Below are positions 10,201-17,588 of a stretch of 64,000 bases of DNA, piece by piece. A program made the position numbers and the translations under genes. The stretch covers positions 1,345,501 through 1,409,500 of the forward strand of contig NZ_CP046523.1 of the NCBI RefSeq assembly GCF_021497885.1, in the 5' to 3' direction. The DNA is from Streptococcus oralis. Its GTDB lineage: Bacteria > Bacillota > Bacilli > Lactobacillales > Streptococcaceae. Position 1 is the stretch's first letter; each line of letters opens with the position of its first letter. The notes beneath the pieces were generated by a model that was not told the DNA's origin, did no database searches, and saw nothing but the letters and a program-made list of their open reading frames with translations.

Positions 10201-10522
10201 GGCTAGCTCCTGTAGCTGCCTGAGCATTTTTAAAAGCAGTCGAATCTGTTGCTTGACTTGTCTCTGTCGCAGCAGGTGCAGCAGACTTCAAAGCAACTTG
10301 GCTTTCTTTCTGGGATTCTGCTCGCTCTGCTGCAGAAGAGCCCACCGAGACCTGATTCTCTGCTTTATTCTCCACTTGTTCAGTAGCCGTAAGCTCATCA
10401 GCTTGAGCTACTTGAGCGGCTCCAAGCGCCGCAGGCGCAAACAAAAATCCAATCGCAAGGGATACAGTAGCAACTGACAATTTGCGGATTGAATATTTTA
10501 TCTTTCTATCCTGAAAAAACAT
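4229..10522 (-). CDS. Giant LPXTG-anchored SHIRT-repeat surface protein
   Basis: A 2,097-residue cell-wall protein. It begins with a YSIRK signal peptide (KYSIRKLSVATVSLAIGF, about residues 9-26), then an Ala/Gln-rich stretch and a short helical region (about 130-190). From about 200 to 1825 I count 18 consecutive SHIRT-like units ending in variants of TWTFKGYD...F(V/T)GKW. The first 11 are diverged and of uneven length; the last seven (1231-1825) are near-identical 85-residue copies. A Rib-like domain (1826-1909), one more SHIRT unit (1910-1995), a Pro-rich wall segment and LPNTG (2062) with a membrane helix and RKREDD tail complete it. SHIRT arrays form rigid rods that project ligand-binding parts from the surface; the ligand here is unknown. 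AGGAGG lies 8 bases before the ATG. I do not recall such a gene at this spot in pneumococcus, suggesting accessory DNA. Confidence 0.93.
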   Translation of the reverse strand: MFFQDRKIKYSIRKLSVATVSLAIGFLFAPAALGAAQVAQADELTATEQVENKAENQVSVGSSAAERAESQKESQVALKSAAPAATETSQATDSTAFKNAQAATGASQPAAATATAQPASVNASLNKSTLENYLKNLRSKDFSSKTDDSLEILNGVMTAADGVLQTATKQEEIDKVYRNLVTFVNSGLRDKNPKFIPDQDKTPHSALYEFESATPGKTTPLTLNYLKPEDTKIYKKGDKVKAIQPTETTYVEYDGSGRWTFKGYDHDSQVIDKDDVFFTGKWEYAPTPYKATYRAVNGSPGKTPPAYVANWSPEDKRRFAEGEVVKPQEFHYVFYTSEEYPNRKGYWALTGFDAPSKVANNGDVEFVGTWKYFEDVIVSYKAMNEFDFDNFYKLPSSPKTSFYDKYNLPLPKEIKDLESKLYDYKLSLNQFDKRDEHLPKDLIDSRVALTGYDEVQNVYKPFYDAEHEGNWTHEEDAIDLTYSRELERAATYGELPKVTIPLMFKFTPVPRKPTYEFISGTAGKALPAEINNLKPVYAPSEWKYMDRKTYPKGKDIVQSVKPLNNSYYDAANGGTWNFSGYDFDKKPVSDWEHDGWNLKFTGTWTFTPGTYPGNYKFVSKDPSLSLPEEITTYIPSTGENYSNGDTVLAKAPLKTTYMDFVNKGTWKFEGYDANNKVVNQDKVLFTGTWSFTPYRDKTVSFDFVSDTPGKTIPDDLKAQIPAPITTSPDEYSDNVYNEIQYLSSYVDNENDGTWVPQQIPQRKEDVEKPADDEDSTYTVHWKFEPNRHSVYYDFYTDSKDDSGQTIYPPSTLYNLITYEREFVKGEKARVKMPSKTRFEDPDGRGTWVFDDYYEYDNTTISPRVKTVGTEDITFRGKWILVPTDQADKIYRLEYKFTNSTPAYPLPSKIRDMLPAGIDFVARADDYKDASKLDTSTVTVPTGTWTFHGFDADRYGKAIAGTQVKTITGSWSFTPNGIDYQFQSTNPDFVLPDHITKLTPKNPIDYKMGVFPTEVDAEQPSETTYVDTANKVTWTFAGYDKEKIVVAKGRQTFLGSWVPTPNPEYVFKSSDSRVPLPQSILGMLPNDESSYQVGDTIVAKQPAKESVVEEEKDYVWTFKGYDQKNATYNGKRVTFTGIWEVTPRPHHVSYNFVSVTSGVALPEFIQKKAPKDSSSYYNTQKVVPEEPTTKTYKDDVNDGTWTFDGYDAKSKIVRKADLTFTGKWKFKANKYQASYRFASVTAGKALPAAIAALTPSDSAKYVNGDSVSAQQPAQTTYTDTVNDGTWTFKGYDAASAVVNKADVEFVGKWAFVANKYQATYRFASATAGKALPAAIAALTPSDSAKYVNGDSVSAQQPAQTTYTDTVNDGTWTFKGYDATSAVVNKANVEFVGKWTFEANKYQASYRFESETAGKALPAAIAALTPSDSATYVNGASVSAQQPAEITYKDDVNDGTWTFKGYDAASAVVNKENVEFVGKWAFEANKYQATYRFESETAGKSLPAGIATLLPSDSDSYVNGASVSAQQPAEITYKDDVNDGTWTFKGYDAASAVVNKANVEFVGKWAFEANKYQASYRFESETAGKALPAGITALTPSDSATYVNGASVSAQQPAEITYKDDVNDGTWTFKGYDAASAVVNKSDVEFVGKWVFEANKYQATYRFESETAGKSLPAAIAALTPNDSATYVNGASVSAQQPAEITYKDDVNDGTWTFKGYDAASAVVNKANVEFVGKWSFEAKKYQANYRFESETAGKVLPAEISALTPSDSATYVNGDTVSAQQPSQTTYTDTVNDGTWTFKAYDAASAVVNKANVVFVGKWEFKANPTNAETYTPQVTEETIKVGQTPDLTDNVTNLSSLPAGTKVVDITPAGQIDTTKSGTYTGKVRVDYPDGSSTEVPVPVNVLPAPVTETYQVTYRFESATADNNLPAEVLSLLPQSGTYTTSSSSAIAFVPEAPMPVEVAVANGTWTFLGYQEVEEGANLTFVGKWVFEAKQDPSPQPQPVPQPVPQPAPQPNPVPPVKPGEEQGADNNQANRLQPEQPRKPEENPPAQSPAGEKAKQATLPNTGSTAPLSLTGLMTSSLLAGLAALLLGRKREDD
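5048..6832 (-). repeat. Seven tandem 255-bp repeats coding for SHIRT domains
   Basis: Seven in-frame copies of a 255-bp unit (for example, the same landmark recurs at 5299 and 5554). Each codes for 85 residues running from QA(S/T)YRFESETAGK to VEFVGKWAFEANKY. Two sub-types alternate in part: AQTTYTDTVNDG versus AEITYKDDVNDG. Such identity between neighbouring copies points to recent expansion by recombination, and copy number can be expected to vary between strains. Confidence 0.93.
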
Positions 10523-10551
10523 TCCAGTCCTCCTTTTATTTCATTATTTTC

Positions 10552-10560
10552 ATTCTATCA
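10552..10560 (-). promoter_or_regulatory. Probable extended -10 of the SHIRT protein gene
   Basis: TGATAGAAT on the minus strand, a TGn extended -10 with one mismatch, 29 bases before the start codon. The surrounding 10561-10680 is very AT-rich with no clear -35. Confidence 0.5.
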
Positions 10561-10684
10561 TAAATAGTTAATATTAGCGATTTTTTGACCGTAAATTTTT
10601 AAAAACTTATTTGTGGATATTTCCTCATAATATACAAATATACAAAAAACTTCTTCTCCAAAATAGTAATTATAGGAATTTTTG

Positions 10685-10720
10685 TAAAAAAATGAAAGGA
10701 ATCGCTCCCTTTCATTTTTT
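10685..10720 (-). terminator. Terminator of the EEP-family gene
   Basis: AAATGAAAGG pairs with CCTTTCATTT around 10689-10718, with A and T tracts on both sides, so it can act in both directions. It lies a few bases past the stop codon at 10725. Confidence 0.8.
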
Positions 10721-10724
10721 GCTT

Positions 10725-11540
10725 TTATTTCCAATTTAATACCGCGTTCAAACCATAGTGGTCACTGACTTGCGGACTATTCTGACCATCAAAAACTACA
10801 TGCAAGCTTTCTACTTCTAACTCTTTCGTTGTAAAGACATAGTCAATTCGAAGCGGTTCAGAGTTGCCTTTCCAACCATCAATTTCTGGTGGAACTGTAT
10901 AGCTACCGCTTCTCTCTTTAGCAACTTCAAAAGCATCTTGTAACTCTAGAGGACTAGCTAGAATGGCTTGGTAGCCTTCCTGACCAGCTGGGTTATTGAA
11001 ATCACCAGCTAAAATCAGAGGTTTGTTCAAAACTTTCAGAACAGCCTCAAATCGTGCCCATTCTTCCTGGAAACCTTTATTCCACCAAGAAAGATGGACG
11101 CTTGCAAGAGCAAGCTCCTTCCCTTCAACTTCTGTCTCTGCCAAGGCGACACGGCGAGTATGGTAGTCCGTTGGGTCATCTACATCAGACACTAAAATTT
11201 CACGCGCCTTAATAGGCGTTTTAGATAAGATTGCTACACCTTCATGGTAGCGGTCATAGCCGATGTGATTGTAAGCCCAAGTCCAGTAGTAATTCTTCCC
11301 TTTCTCAGCCAACTTTTCAACCAGAAGTCGGACATAGTGGTCTTGATGAATGGGTTCTGCCGCTGGCAAAGCTTGATAAAGATGATCAACCTCCACTTCT
11401 GGAGAAATAATTTCTTGATTGATTTCTTGGAAGCAAATCAAATCATAGTCTTTTTCAAGAATATCCTGGAGTAAGAGCTGGAATTTTTCTTCTGCTTCCT
11501 TCTCCATCCAACTGTGGGTATTGAGTGTTAAAAATTTCAT
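10725..11540 (-). CDS. Endonuclease/exonuclease/phosphatase family protein
   Basis: A 271-residue protein of the EEP (DNase I-like) fold, with no signal peptide, so cytoplasmic. Metal and catalytic motifs are visible: LTLNTHSW at the N-terminus, DLICFQEIN (the metal-binding Glu), ASVHLSWWN, LAGDFNNPAG (Asp/Asn pair), RIDYVF and SDHYGL (the C-terminal Asp-His). The family includes nucleases, sphingomyelinases and inositol phosphatases; lack of a secretion signal argues against a haemolysin-type sphingomyelinase. GGAGAAAAGC precedes the ATG. It follows the PTS gene on the same strand, with a terminator between them, so any co-transcription would be by read-through. Confidence 0.85.
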   Translation of the reverse strand: MKFLTLNTHSWMEKEAEEKFQLLLQDILEKDYDLICFQEINQEIISPEVEVDHLYQALPAAEPIHQDHYVRLLVEKLAEKGKNYYWTWAYNHIGYDRYHEGVAILSKTPIKAREILVSDVDDPTDYHTRRVALAETEVEGKELALASVHLSWWNKGFQEEWARFEAVLKVLNKPLILAGDFNNPAGQEGYQAILASPLELQDAFEVAKERSGSYTVPPEIDGWKGNSEPLRIDYVFTTKELEVESLHVVFDGQNSPQVSDHYGLNAVLNWK

Positions 11541-11551
11541 GCTTTTCTCCT

Positions 11552-11584
11552 AAAACAAGAGGTTGGAAAACAGCTTCCAACCTC
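11552..11584 (-). terminator. Terminator after the PTS gene
   Basis: On the minus strand GAGGTTGGAA (11584-11575) pairs perfectly with TTCCAACCTC (11568-11559), followed by TTGTTTT. It lies between the PTS stop codon and the ribosome binding site of the EEP gene. Confidence 0.8.
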
Positions 11585-11591
11585 AAGTATA

Positions 11592-13778
11592 TTACAATTC
11601 TACTTTAGCAACTGCTGTTTTAGCTGCAAGAGAACCAGTTTGTTCTAATTTAACAGATTTGAGAACATCTCCATTTGTGAAGACAACCACTGTTGAAGTT
11701 TCACGACCTGCTGCACGGATAGCATCCAAGTCAGCTGTGACAAGAAGATCACCAGCAGCAACCTTTTGTCCTTCAGAAACGTGAACTGTGAATGGTTTAC
11801 CTTCAAGGCTTACAGTATCCAAACCGATGTGAACAAGCACTTCAAGACCTGAGTCTGTGACAAGACCAAGAGCGTGTTTTGTTGGGAAGATACTTGATAC
11901 AGTACCGGTAACTGGAGAAACAATGTTACCATTTGCTGGTTCTACTGCAAATCCATCACCCATCATTTTTTGAGCAAAAACTGGATCTTCCACTTGTTCC
12001 AAGGCAACAACTTGACCGTCAGCTACTGAGTAAACATCCTCAGTTACACCTTTGAAATGGACAGTATTTTGTTGAGCTTCTGTCATTTGACTTGGAAGAG
12101 TTTCAGGAATTACTTCACCTGAGTCAAGGATATCTTGGATATCAGATTTCAATACGTCAGCTTTTGGTCCGTAGATAGCTTGGACACCTTGTCCTTTCAT
12201 GACAAGACCCATAGCTCCTTCTGCTTTCCATTGTTCCTCAGTACCAACGCGGTCTGCATCTTTAACAGTTACGCGAAGACGAGTCATACATGCATCCACA
12301 TCTACGATATTTGCACGACCACCAAGAAGGTTAATGATATTTACGGCTTGAGAAGCTGCTGCAACTTTTGGAGTTCCAGGAGCTGCTTCTTCTGATGCTC
12401 CTTCAGCAGTTTCGTAGTTTCCGTTACGTCCTGGAGTTGCGTAGTTGAATTTCTTGATCATGAAGTTGGCAATGAAGTACATGATAACCGCAAAGAGAAC
12501 AGTTACCCAGATAAAGTTAACGATATCCATACCAATACCAGCATTAATTGCCAATGGTGTACGAGTCAAGAATTCAATTGAACCGAATGAGTGGACACGA
12601 AGGTGAACAATATCTGCCATAGCAAAGGCAGCACCTTGAACTACTGCATAAACAAGGTAAAGCGGTGTTGCGATGAACATGAACATATACTCGATAGGTT
12701 CAGTAACCCCTGTCAAGAAGGTTGCAAGAGCTGTCGCAATCATCATACCCTTGTATTGGTGTTTCTTGTCAGCATCAACATTTCGGTAGATAGCAACGAT
12801 GATACCCATCAAGATACCAAATGAACCAATCATTTGTCCAACTTTGAAACGAGCTGGAGTGACTGTTGTAAGAAGGTGTTGGTATTGGTCAGCATTTGAA
12901 CCCTTAAGGTTAACAAGGTCAGTTACCCATGCAAGCCAAAGTGGATCTTGACCAAATACTTGTGTTCCTTTTGCTGCACCAGTTAACACTTCGTATGTTC
13001 CACCAAGAGCTGTGTAGTTCATTGGGATTGTCAACATGTGGTGAAGACCGAATGGCAAAAGCAAACGTTCCAAAGTACCATACAAGAATGGTGCAAGAAC
13101 TGGAGCAGTTTCTTGTGAGTTGGCAATCCAAATACCGAAGTTGTTGATACCTGTTTGAACTACTGGCCAAAAGGCAGCAAGTAAAATTGCAGCAATAGTT
13201 GAACGAAGAATAACGACGAATGGTACGAAACGTTTACCATTGAAGAATGAAAGGGCATCAGGAAGTTTACGGAAGTTGTAGTATTTGTTATAAGCTGTTG
13301 CCCCAACAAAACCAGAGATAATCCCTACGAAAACCCCCATGTTAAGCGCTGGTGCCTCAAGAACGCTGATAAAGTAGTCAGCAACCTTGATTGAACCACC
13401 AAAGAAAGTAGTAACCATTGCTTCAGGGTTTTTCAACATATCGCCTGTAACACCAAAGATAGCACCTGTAATACGGTTAATCAAGATAAAGGCAAGTCCG
13501 GCTGCAAATGCACCACCTGCACGTTCTTTTGCCCAGCTTCCCCCAATAGCAAGGGCAAACAAGATATGAAGGTTACCGATAACCCCCCAACCAATTTGCT
13601 CAAGGATTCCACCTGTAATCACTAGAGGAGCAAGGTTTGGGTCGATCATCACGATTGATTTACCGATTGAGATCATCAATCCCGCCGCTGGCATAACGGC
13701 GATAACCACCATTAAAGCCTTACCGAATTTTTGCCAAAATTCGAAAGACAAGACATTTTTGAATGTAGCTTTCATCAT
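11592..13778 (-). CDS. ptsG: PTS transporter IICBA, glucose/glucosamine type
   Basis: A 728-residue membrane permease and phosphotransferase in IIC-IIB-IIA order. IIC (about 1-430) is hydrophobic, with GLHHMLTIPMNYTALGG and GVTEPIEYMFMF typical of the glucose/N-acetylglucosamine family. IIB carries the phosphorylated Cys in DVDACMTRLRV (about 495). IIA carries the active His in LEVLVHIGLDTVSLEGK (about 650). The sugar is taken up and phosphorylated using phosphate from HPr. Two ATG codons are adjacent at the start; AGGAGA precedes both. A 25-bp palindrome containing a cre-like site lies just downstream of the promoter. Glucose is the likely substrate from similarity, but glucosamine or other hexoses are not excluded. 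Confidence 0.9.
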   Translation of the reverse strand: MMKATFKNVLSFEFWQKFGKALMVVIAVMPAAGLMISIGKSIVMIDPNLAPLVITGGILEQIGWGVIGNLHILFALAIGGSWAKERAGGAFAAGLAFILINRITGAIFGVTGDMLKNPEAMVTTFFGGSIKVADYFISVLEAPALNMGVFVGIISGFVGATAYNKYYNFRKLPDALSFFNGKRFVPFVVILRSTIAAILLAAFWPVVQTGINNFGIWIANSQETAPVLAPFLYGTLERLLLPFGLHHMLTIPMNYTALGGTYEVLTGAAKGTQVFGQDPLWLAWVTDLVNLKGSNADQYQHLLTTVTPARFKVGQMIGSFGILMGIIVAIYRNVDADKKHQYKGMMIATALATFLTGVTEPIEYMFMFIATPLYLVYAVVQGAAFAMADIVHLRVHSFGSIEFLTRTPLAINAGIGMDIVNFIWVTVLFAVIMYFIANFMIKKFNYATPGRNGNYETAEGASEEAAPGTPKVAAASQAVNIINLLGGRANIVDVDACMTRLRVTVKDADRVGTEEQWKAEGAMGLVMKGQGVQAIYGPKADVLKSDIQDILDSGEVIPETLPSQMTEAQQNTVHFKGVTEDVYSVADGQVVALEQVEDPVFAQKMMGDGFAVEPANGNIVSPVTGTVSSIFPTKHALGLVTDSGLEVLVHIGLDTVSLEGKPFTVHVSEGQKVAAGDLLVTADLDAIRAAGRETSTVVVFTNGDVLKSVKLEQTGSLAAKTAVAKVEL

Positions 13779-13802
13779 TCAAATCTCCTTTATTTTATTT
13801 AG

Positions 13803-13829
13803 GCAAACGTTTTACGAAAACGTTTGCAT
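13803..13829 (-). promoter_or_regulatory. Palindrome with cre-like site in the PTS leader
   Basis: GCAAACGTTTT (13803-13813) and AAAACGTTTGC (13817-13827) form a perfect inverted repeat around ACG. On the minus strand ATGCAAACGTTTTCG (13829-13815) matches the CcpA consensus WTGNAARCGNWWWCA in all but the last base. It lies about 8 to 35 bases after the predicted transcription start, where a bound repressor would block elongation. It could instead act as an RNA hairpin. Confidence 0.6.
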
Positions 13830-13843
13830 TTGGTTATGTATTA

Positions 13844-13871
13844 ATTATACCACTTTTATTTTTTTTGTAAA
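13844..13871 (-). promoter_or_regulatory. Promoter of the PTS gene
   Basis: On the minus strand TTTACA (13871-13866), a 16-base spacer and TGGTATAAT (extended -10, hexamer 13849-13844). Confidence 0.75.
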
Positions 13872-13911
13872 GGCTTTTATAAAAAAATTGTCTATTTTTT
13901 CAATTTTTAAA

Positions 13912-13945
13912 AAGGAAAAAGAGAAGTTTACGAAAACTTCTCTTT
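13912..13945 (-). terminator. Terminator of the prfB-ftsE-ftsX operon
   Basis: AAAGAGAAGTTT pairs with AAACTTCTCTTT around 13918-13943, with an A-rich left side giving a T-rich tail on the minus strand. It lies about 50 bases past the ftsX stop codon. Confidence 0.8.
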
Positions 13946-13996
13946 TAAAAATGTATTATTTTTCTGATTTGTACTGCAATTTGCATTTAAACCCTA

Positions 13997-14923
13997 CTAG
14001 ATCTTCAAGAATCGACGCATCGAAATTCCTGAACCAATTGAACCGATGAAAATTCCGATTATAAATAATAGGACTGTCATCAGAGGGATAAACACATCAG
14101 GTGTAATCATTGATAAGTTTTGACCTACCAAGGATTTATTGACAGATTGATAAACCATATTGTAGACAAAAAATACAAGGACTGAAGGAATAGCTGCTCC
14201 AAATAAACCGATAAAGGCACCTTCAAGTAAGAATGGTCCTCTAATGTAGCCATTTTTAGCTCCTACTAGACGCATGATTTGAATTTCACGGCTCCGAGAA
14301 ATAATGGTAATACGGATAGTATTAGAAATCAAGAAAACCGCAATGAAAATCAAGAGCCCTGCAATAACCAATCCCCAAACACGGATAAAGGAAGCCAGTT
14401 CGAAAAGTCGTTGAGTGTTGGCACCACCGTCTTGAACCTCAGATACCCCTTCAATTTTCTTGGCCTCTTCTGCTACTTTAGGAACATCACTCGGAGTATT
14501 GGTATCAACGATATAGGCATCATAGAGAGGATTGGCATCCCCTTCAAAGACCTTCCAGTCATCCCCCATCGTTTCTGTCAATTTTTGATACTGCTCTTCC
14601 TTGCTTGAAAAAGTAACATTTTTGACACCTGGCATAGCCTTTAAGGCGTTGTAAACCTTGTGGTAGTCGTTGTTAGTAACTGTCTGACCTTCTTTTTCAA
14701 TCGTTTCACTGTTATCCGCTACATCTTTACGAATGTAAACCATGACCCGAACGTTGTTTTCAATGTCGGTAGCCAGTTTTGCTGTATTAAAAATTACAGA
14801 TGCAAACAGGGCAACCAGAGTCAAGGTAATCATAACCGAACTCACTGCTGCTACTGTCATCCAGCCATTTCGTTTTAAACTTTTGAGTGATTCAAATAAA
14901 TGGCGAAAAAATCTACTAATCAT
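13997..14923 (-). CDS. ftsX: Cell division ABC-type membrane protein FtsX
   Basis: A 308-residue membrane protein. A cytoplasmic N-terminus (MISRFFRHLFESLKSLKRNG) leads to a first membrane helix, then a large extracellular loop of about 130 residues, then three further helices near the C-terminus. With FtsE it transmits a signal across the membrane to the peptidoglycan hydrolase PcsB during division; this is known for pneumococcal FtsX. The start at 14923 was chosen because it gives the family's usual length and overlaps ftsE by 8 bases, typical of translational coupling. The extra upstream Met codons in the same frame lie inside ftsE. Confidence 0.95.
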   Translation of the reverse strand: MISRFFRHLFESLKSLKRNGWMTVAAVSSVMITLTLVALFASVIFNTAKLATDIENNVRVMVYIRKDVADNSETIEKEGQTVTNNDYHKVYNALKAMPGVKNVTFSSKEEQYQKLTETMGDDWKVFEGDANPLYDAYIVDTNTPSDVPKVAEEAKKIEGVSEVQDGGANTQRLFELASFIRVWGLVIAGLLIFIAVFLISNTIRITIISRSREIQIMRLVGAKNGYIRGPFLLEGAFIGLFGAAIPSVLVFFVYNMVYQSVNKSLVGQNLSMITPDVFIPLMTVLLFIIGIFIGSIGSGISMRRFLKI

Positions 14924-15608
14924 CGTATCCATATTCTCCTTTAGCTTCGTCACGAACGACACGGCCATTTTCAATGGCAATGACACGGTGGCGCAAGGTA
15001 TTTACAATCTGGCTATTGTGAGTCGCCATCAAGACAGTAGTACCTTGGAGATTGATGCGTTCCAACAGATTCATAATTTCCCATGAATTATCTGGGTCCA
15101 AGTTTCCTGTTGGCTCATCGGCAATCAATACCTTAGGATTGTTCACAATCGCACGAGCAATCGCAATCCGTTGCTGCTCTCCACCTGATAGTTCGTTAGG
15201 GAAAGAGCGAACCTTGTGTTTCAAACCGACCAAGTCCAAGACTTCCATAACACGTTTTTTGATGTTGCGACGGTTCTCTCCGATAACTTCCATTGCGTAA
15301 GCAATATTCTCATAAACAGTTTTCTTAGGCAAGAGTTTGTAATCTTGAAAGACTACCCCAACACTGCGACGGAGTAGAGGGATATCTTTCTTCTTGATTT
15401 TAACCAAATTAAAGCCTGCAACTGTTAGGCTCCCTTTTTCAATCTTTACTTCTCGATATAAAGCTCGAATAAAAGTAGATTTCCCTGCTCCAGAAGGCCC
15501 AACGATATAGGCAAATTCTCCTGGTTCAATACTAAGAGAGACTCCACGAAGAGCAGTCGTTCCGTTATCGTATTTTTTGACAACATCTCGCATTTCAATG
15601 ATTGACAT
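14916..15608 (-). CDS. ftsE: Cell division ATP-binding protein FtsE
   Basis: A 230-residue ABC ATPase. Motifs: GPSGAGKST (Walker A), FQDYKLLP (Q-loop), LSGGEQQRIAIARA (signature), VLIADEPTGNLD (Walker B and D-loop) and ATHNS (H-loop). It pairs with FtsX at the septum. The gene starts 18 bases after the prfB stop codon and its end overlaps ftsX, so prfB-ftsE-ftsX reads as one operon. Confidence 0.96.
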   Translation of the reverse strand: MSIIEMRDVVKKYDNGTTALRGVSLSIEPGEFAYIVGPSGAGKSTFIRALYREVKIEKGSLTVAGFNLVKIKKKDIPLLRRSVGVVFQDYKLLPKKTVYENIAYAMEVIGENRRNIKKRVMEVLDLVGLKHKVRSFPNELSGGEQQRIAIARAIVNNPKVLIADEPTGNLDPDNSWEIMNLLERINLQGTTVLMATHNSQIVNTLRHRVIAIENGRVVRDEAKGEYGYDD

Positions 15609-15626
15609 GTGAGTTCCTTTCTATTC

Positions 15627-16722
15627 TTAGCTGATTCGCCACTTGAGATAGGCGTCGATGAAACCATCAAGATCTCCATCCATAACCTTATCTACCTGAG
15701 CGACTTCAAAGCTCGTACGGTGATCTTTTACCATGGTATAAGGTGTGAAGACATAAGAACGAATCTGACTTCCCCAAGTGATTTCTTTTTTCTCACCTTT
15801 GAGGGAATCGACTTCCGCAGCTTTCTTTTCTTGCTCCATCTGATAGAGCTTGGCTTGCAACATCTTCATAGCACGATCTCTATTTCCATACTGGGTACGA
15901 TCGACTGTCGATTGAACGACAGTTCCCGTAGGAATGTGTGTCAAACGCACACCTGTTGAAACTTTATTGACGTTTTGTCCACCAGCACCACCTGAACGGA
16001 AGGTATCCATTTTAATATCATCCTCACGGATTTCCACTTCGATGGTATCATCCAACTCAGGCATAACCTCTACGGATGTAAATGAAGTATGGCGGCGTTT
16101 GGCAGAGTCAAATGGAGAAATACGTACCAGACGGTGAACACCCATTTCTGACTTGAGAAGACCATAAGCATTTGGGCCTTCAAAGGACAAGGTCACAGAC
16201 TTGATGCCCGCTTCATCACCAGCTTGGTAATCCAAGACCTCTACTTTAAAGCCTTTGGCATTTCCATAACGAGTATACATACGGAGTAACATATCACCCC
16301 AGTCTTGAGCCTCAGTACCACCAGATCCTGGATGAATCTCCAAGATTGCATTATTGTGGTCATAAGGTTCTGACAAGAGAAGCGTCATTTCGTAACTGGT
16401 CATCATCTTGTCTAGTTCTATCAACTGTTCGACCAGTTCATCACGTACAGACTCGTCTTCTACTAAAAAGTCCAATAAAATTTCAACTTCATCCTGCAAC
16501 TCCTCCATTTTACGGAAGGTGTTGTAGGTATTTTTTAATTCATTTAATTCTTGCGACGTTTTTTGGGCCGCGATATTATCGTTCCAAAAATCAGGTTCTG
16601 TCATCTTGTTTTCCAAGATGGCAATCTCTTCCTCTAGTCCTTCGAGGTCAAAGAGACCCCCTGAAAGAAGCTAATTTTTCACGATTTGCGTCAATTTTTT
16701 GACGAATTTCTGAAATGTCCAT
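15627..16722 (-). CDS. prfB: Peptide chain release factor 2, with programmed +1 frameshift
   Basis: The factor that releases peptides at UGA and UAA stop codons. The gene starts at ATG 16722 (GGAG 5 bases upstream), runs 24 codons to an in-frame TGA at 16650-16648, and continues in the +1 frame to 15627, giving 364 residues. The main frame contains the catalytic GGTEAQDW and [19 protein letters not shown] (GGQ loop) and the SPF anticodon-like tripeptide of RF2 ([10 protein letters not shown]). A slippery CTTTGA preceded by AGGGGG is the classic autoregulatory signal: low RF2 lets the ribosome shift and complete the protein. Annotators often truncate the first 24 codons. Confidence 0.95.
16647..16662 (-). 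other. RF2 programmed frameshift site
   Basis: AGGGGGTCTCTTTGAC on the minus strand. An internal Shine-Dalgarno (AGGGGG) stands three bases before CTT TGA C, which shifts to read CTT GAC. The arrangement is nearly identical to the well-studied E. coli site. Confidence 0.95.
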
Positions 16723-16748
16723 AAATACTCCTTTATTCACATCGTTTC

Positions 16749-16757
16749 ATTATACCA
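16749..16757 (-). promoter_or_regulatory. Extended -10 promoter of prfB-ftsEX
   Basis: TGGTATAAT on the minus strand, 27 bases before the prfB ATG. Confidence 0.7.
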
Positions 16758-16806
16758 CATTCTCTCATTTCTTTCCATATTTTGCTTGTTATTTCAAATT
16801 GTATAC

Positions 16807-16829
16807 AAAAAAGAGGGCTTTCACCCTCC
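16807..16829 (-). terminator. Terminator of the CBS-ACT gene
   Basis: On the minus strand GGAGGG and CCCTC form a short GC-rich stem followed by TTTTTT, immediately after the stop codon at 16833. Confidence 0.8.
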
Positions 16830-16832
16830 ATT

Positions 16833-17489
16833 TTATAACTTTTTAGCAGATGTTCGAGCAATCTCCTCTACTTGGATACCTTGCGCTTCAAATTTCTCCT
16901 TCAGGAAGGTTAAATCAATCGTCCCATCAATTTGAACTTCAATCACGACCTTACCATCCTTGCGAGGAATATTGACTGTGTGTGAAATATTTAGATTTTC
17001 TTCTACAATCAAGGTCACAATCTTGCCCAAAACCCCGACTTCATTTTCCGTAATAAACCGAACACGAATTCCTTCCTCGCCGTAGCCAGCGATTTCTAGA
17101 AAGGCTTGAAAAACATCACGATCTGTAATCACACCATAAACCTGTTGATTGTCCACAACTGGAAGAATACCGATTTTATTTTTCAGCATGAGATAAGTCG
17201 CATCCTCTAGACTAGCATAACCTGAGACTGTGATGACATCCCGAATCATGACGTCTTTGACTTTGGTCTTATTGAGAAGATAATTCATCTCATAGATGGA
17301 GAGACTGGTTGCTTTAGACGGACTGGCTTCAGCAATAGTTCCTTCTGTTACAAGACCAACCAATTGATCATTTTCGATAACAGGTAAACGGTGCAAGCCT
17401 TGCTCGCGCATCAAATCTGCTGCATGTGCTACAGTCGTATCTGGACTGATATAAACTACCTTGCGGGTCATAAAATCTTTAACTGCCAT
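16833..17489 (-). CDS. CBS-domain pair plus ACT-domain protein (AcuB-like)
   Basis: A 218-residue cytoplasmic protein with two CBS motifs (about 1-55, MAVKDFMTRKVVYISPDTTV; and about 76-135, KVKDVMIRDVITVSGYASL) followed by an ACT domain (about 138-218, VRFITENEVGVLGKIVTLIV). CBS pairs bind adenosine nucleotides and ACT domains bind amino acids or similar small ligands, so it is probably a ligand-sensing regulator. Proteins of this shape are often labelled AcuB, but an acetoin role has not been shown for streptococci as far as I know. It lies upstream of prfB, and in pneumococcus I remember a homologue between livF and prfB. It has its own terminator. Confidence 0.85.
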   Translation of the reverse strand: MAVKDFMTRKVVYISPDTTVAHAADLMREQGLHRLPVIENDQLVGLVTEGTIAEASPSKATSLSIYEMNYLLNKTKVKDVMIRDVITVSGYASLEDATYLMLKNKIGILPVVDNQQVYGVITDRDVFQAFLEIAGYGEEGIRVRFITENEVGVLGKIVTLIVEENLNISHTVNIPRKDGKVVIEVQIDGTIDLTFLKEKFEAQGIQVEEIARTSAKKL

Positions 17490-17588
17490 GAGACTTCTCC
17501 TTCTTTATTGCTACTATAATTATACACTTTCTTACAAAAACTATCAAACGCTTTCATCTCTTTTTCAAGATTTTGTAACATTCAATCA

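Noticed and set aside
15627..16616. prfB starting at an internal codon near 16616
   Set aside because: The true start with ribosome binding site is 16722, joined through the RF2 frameshift.
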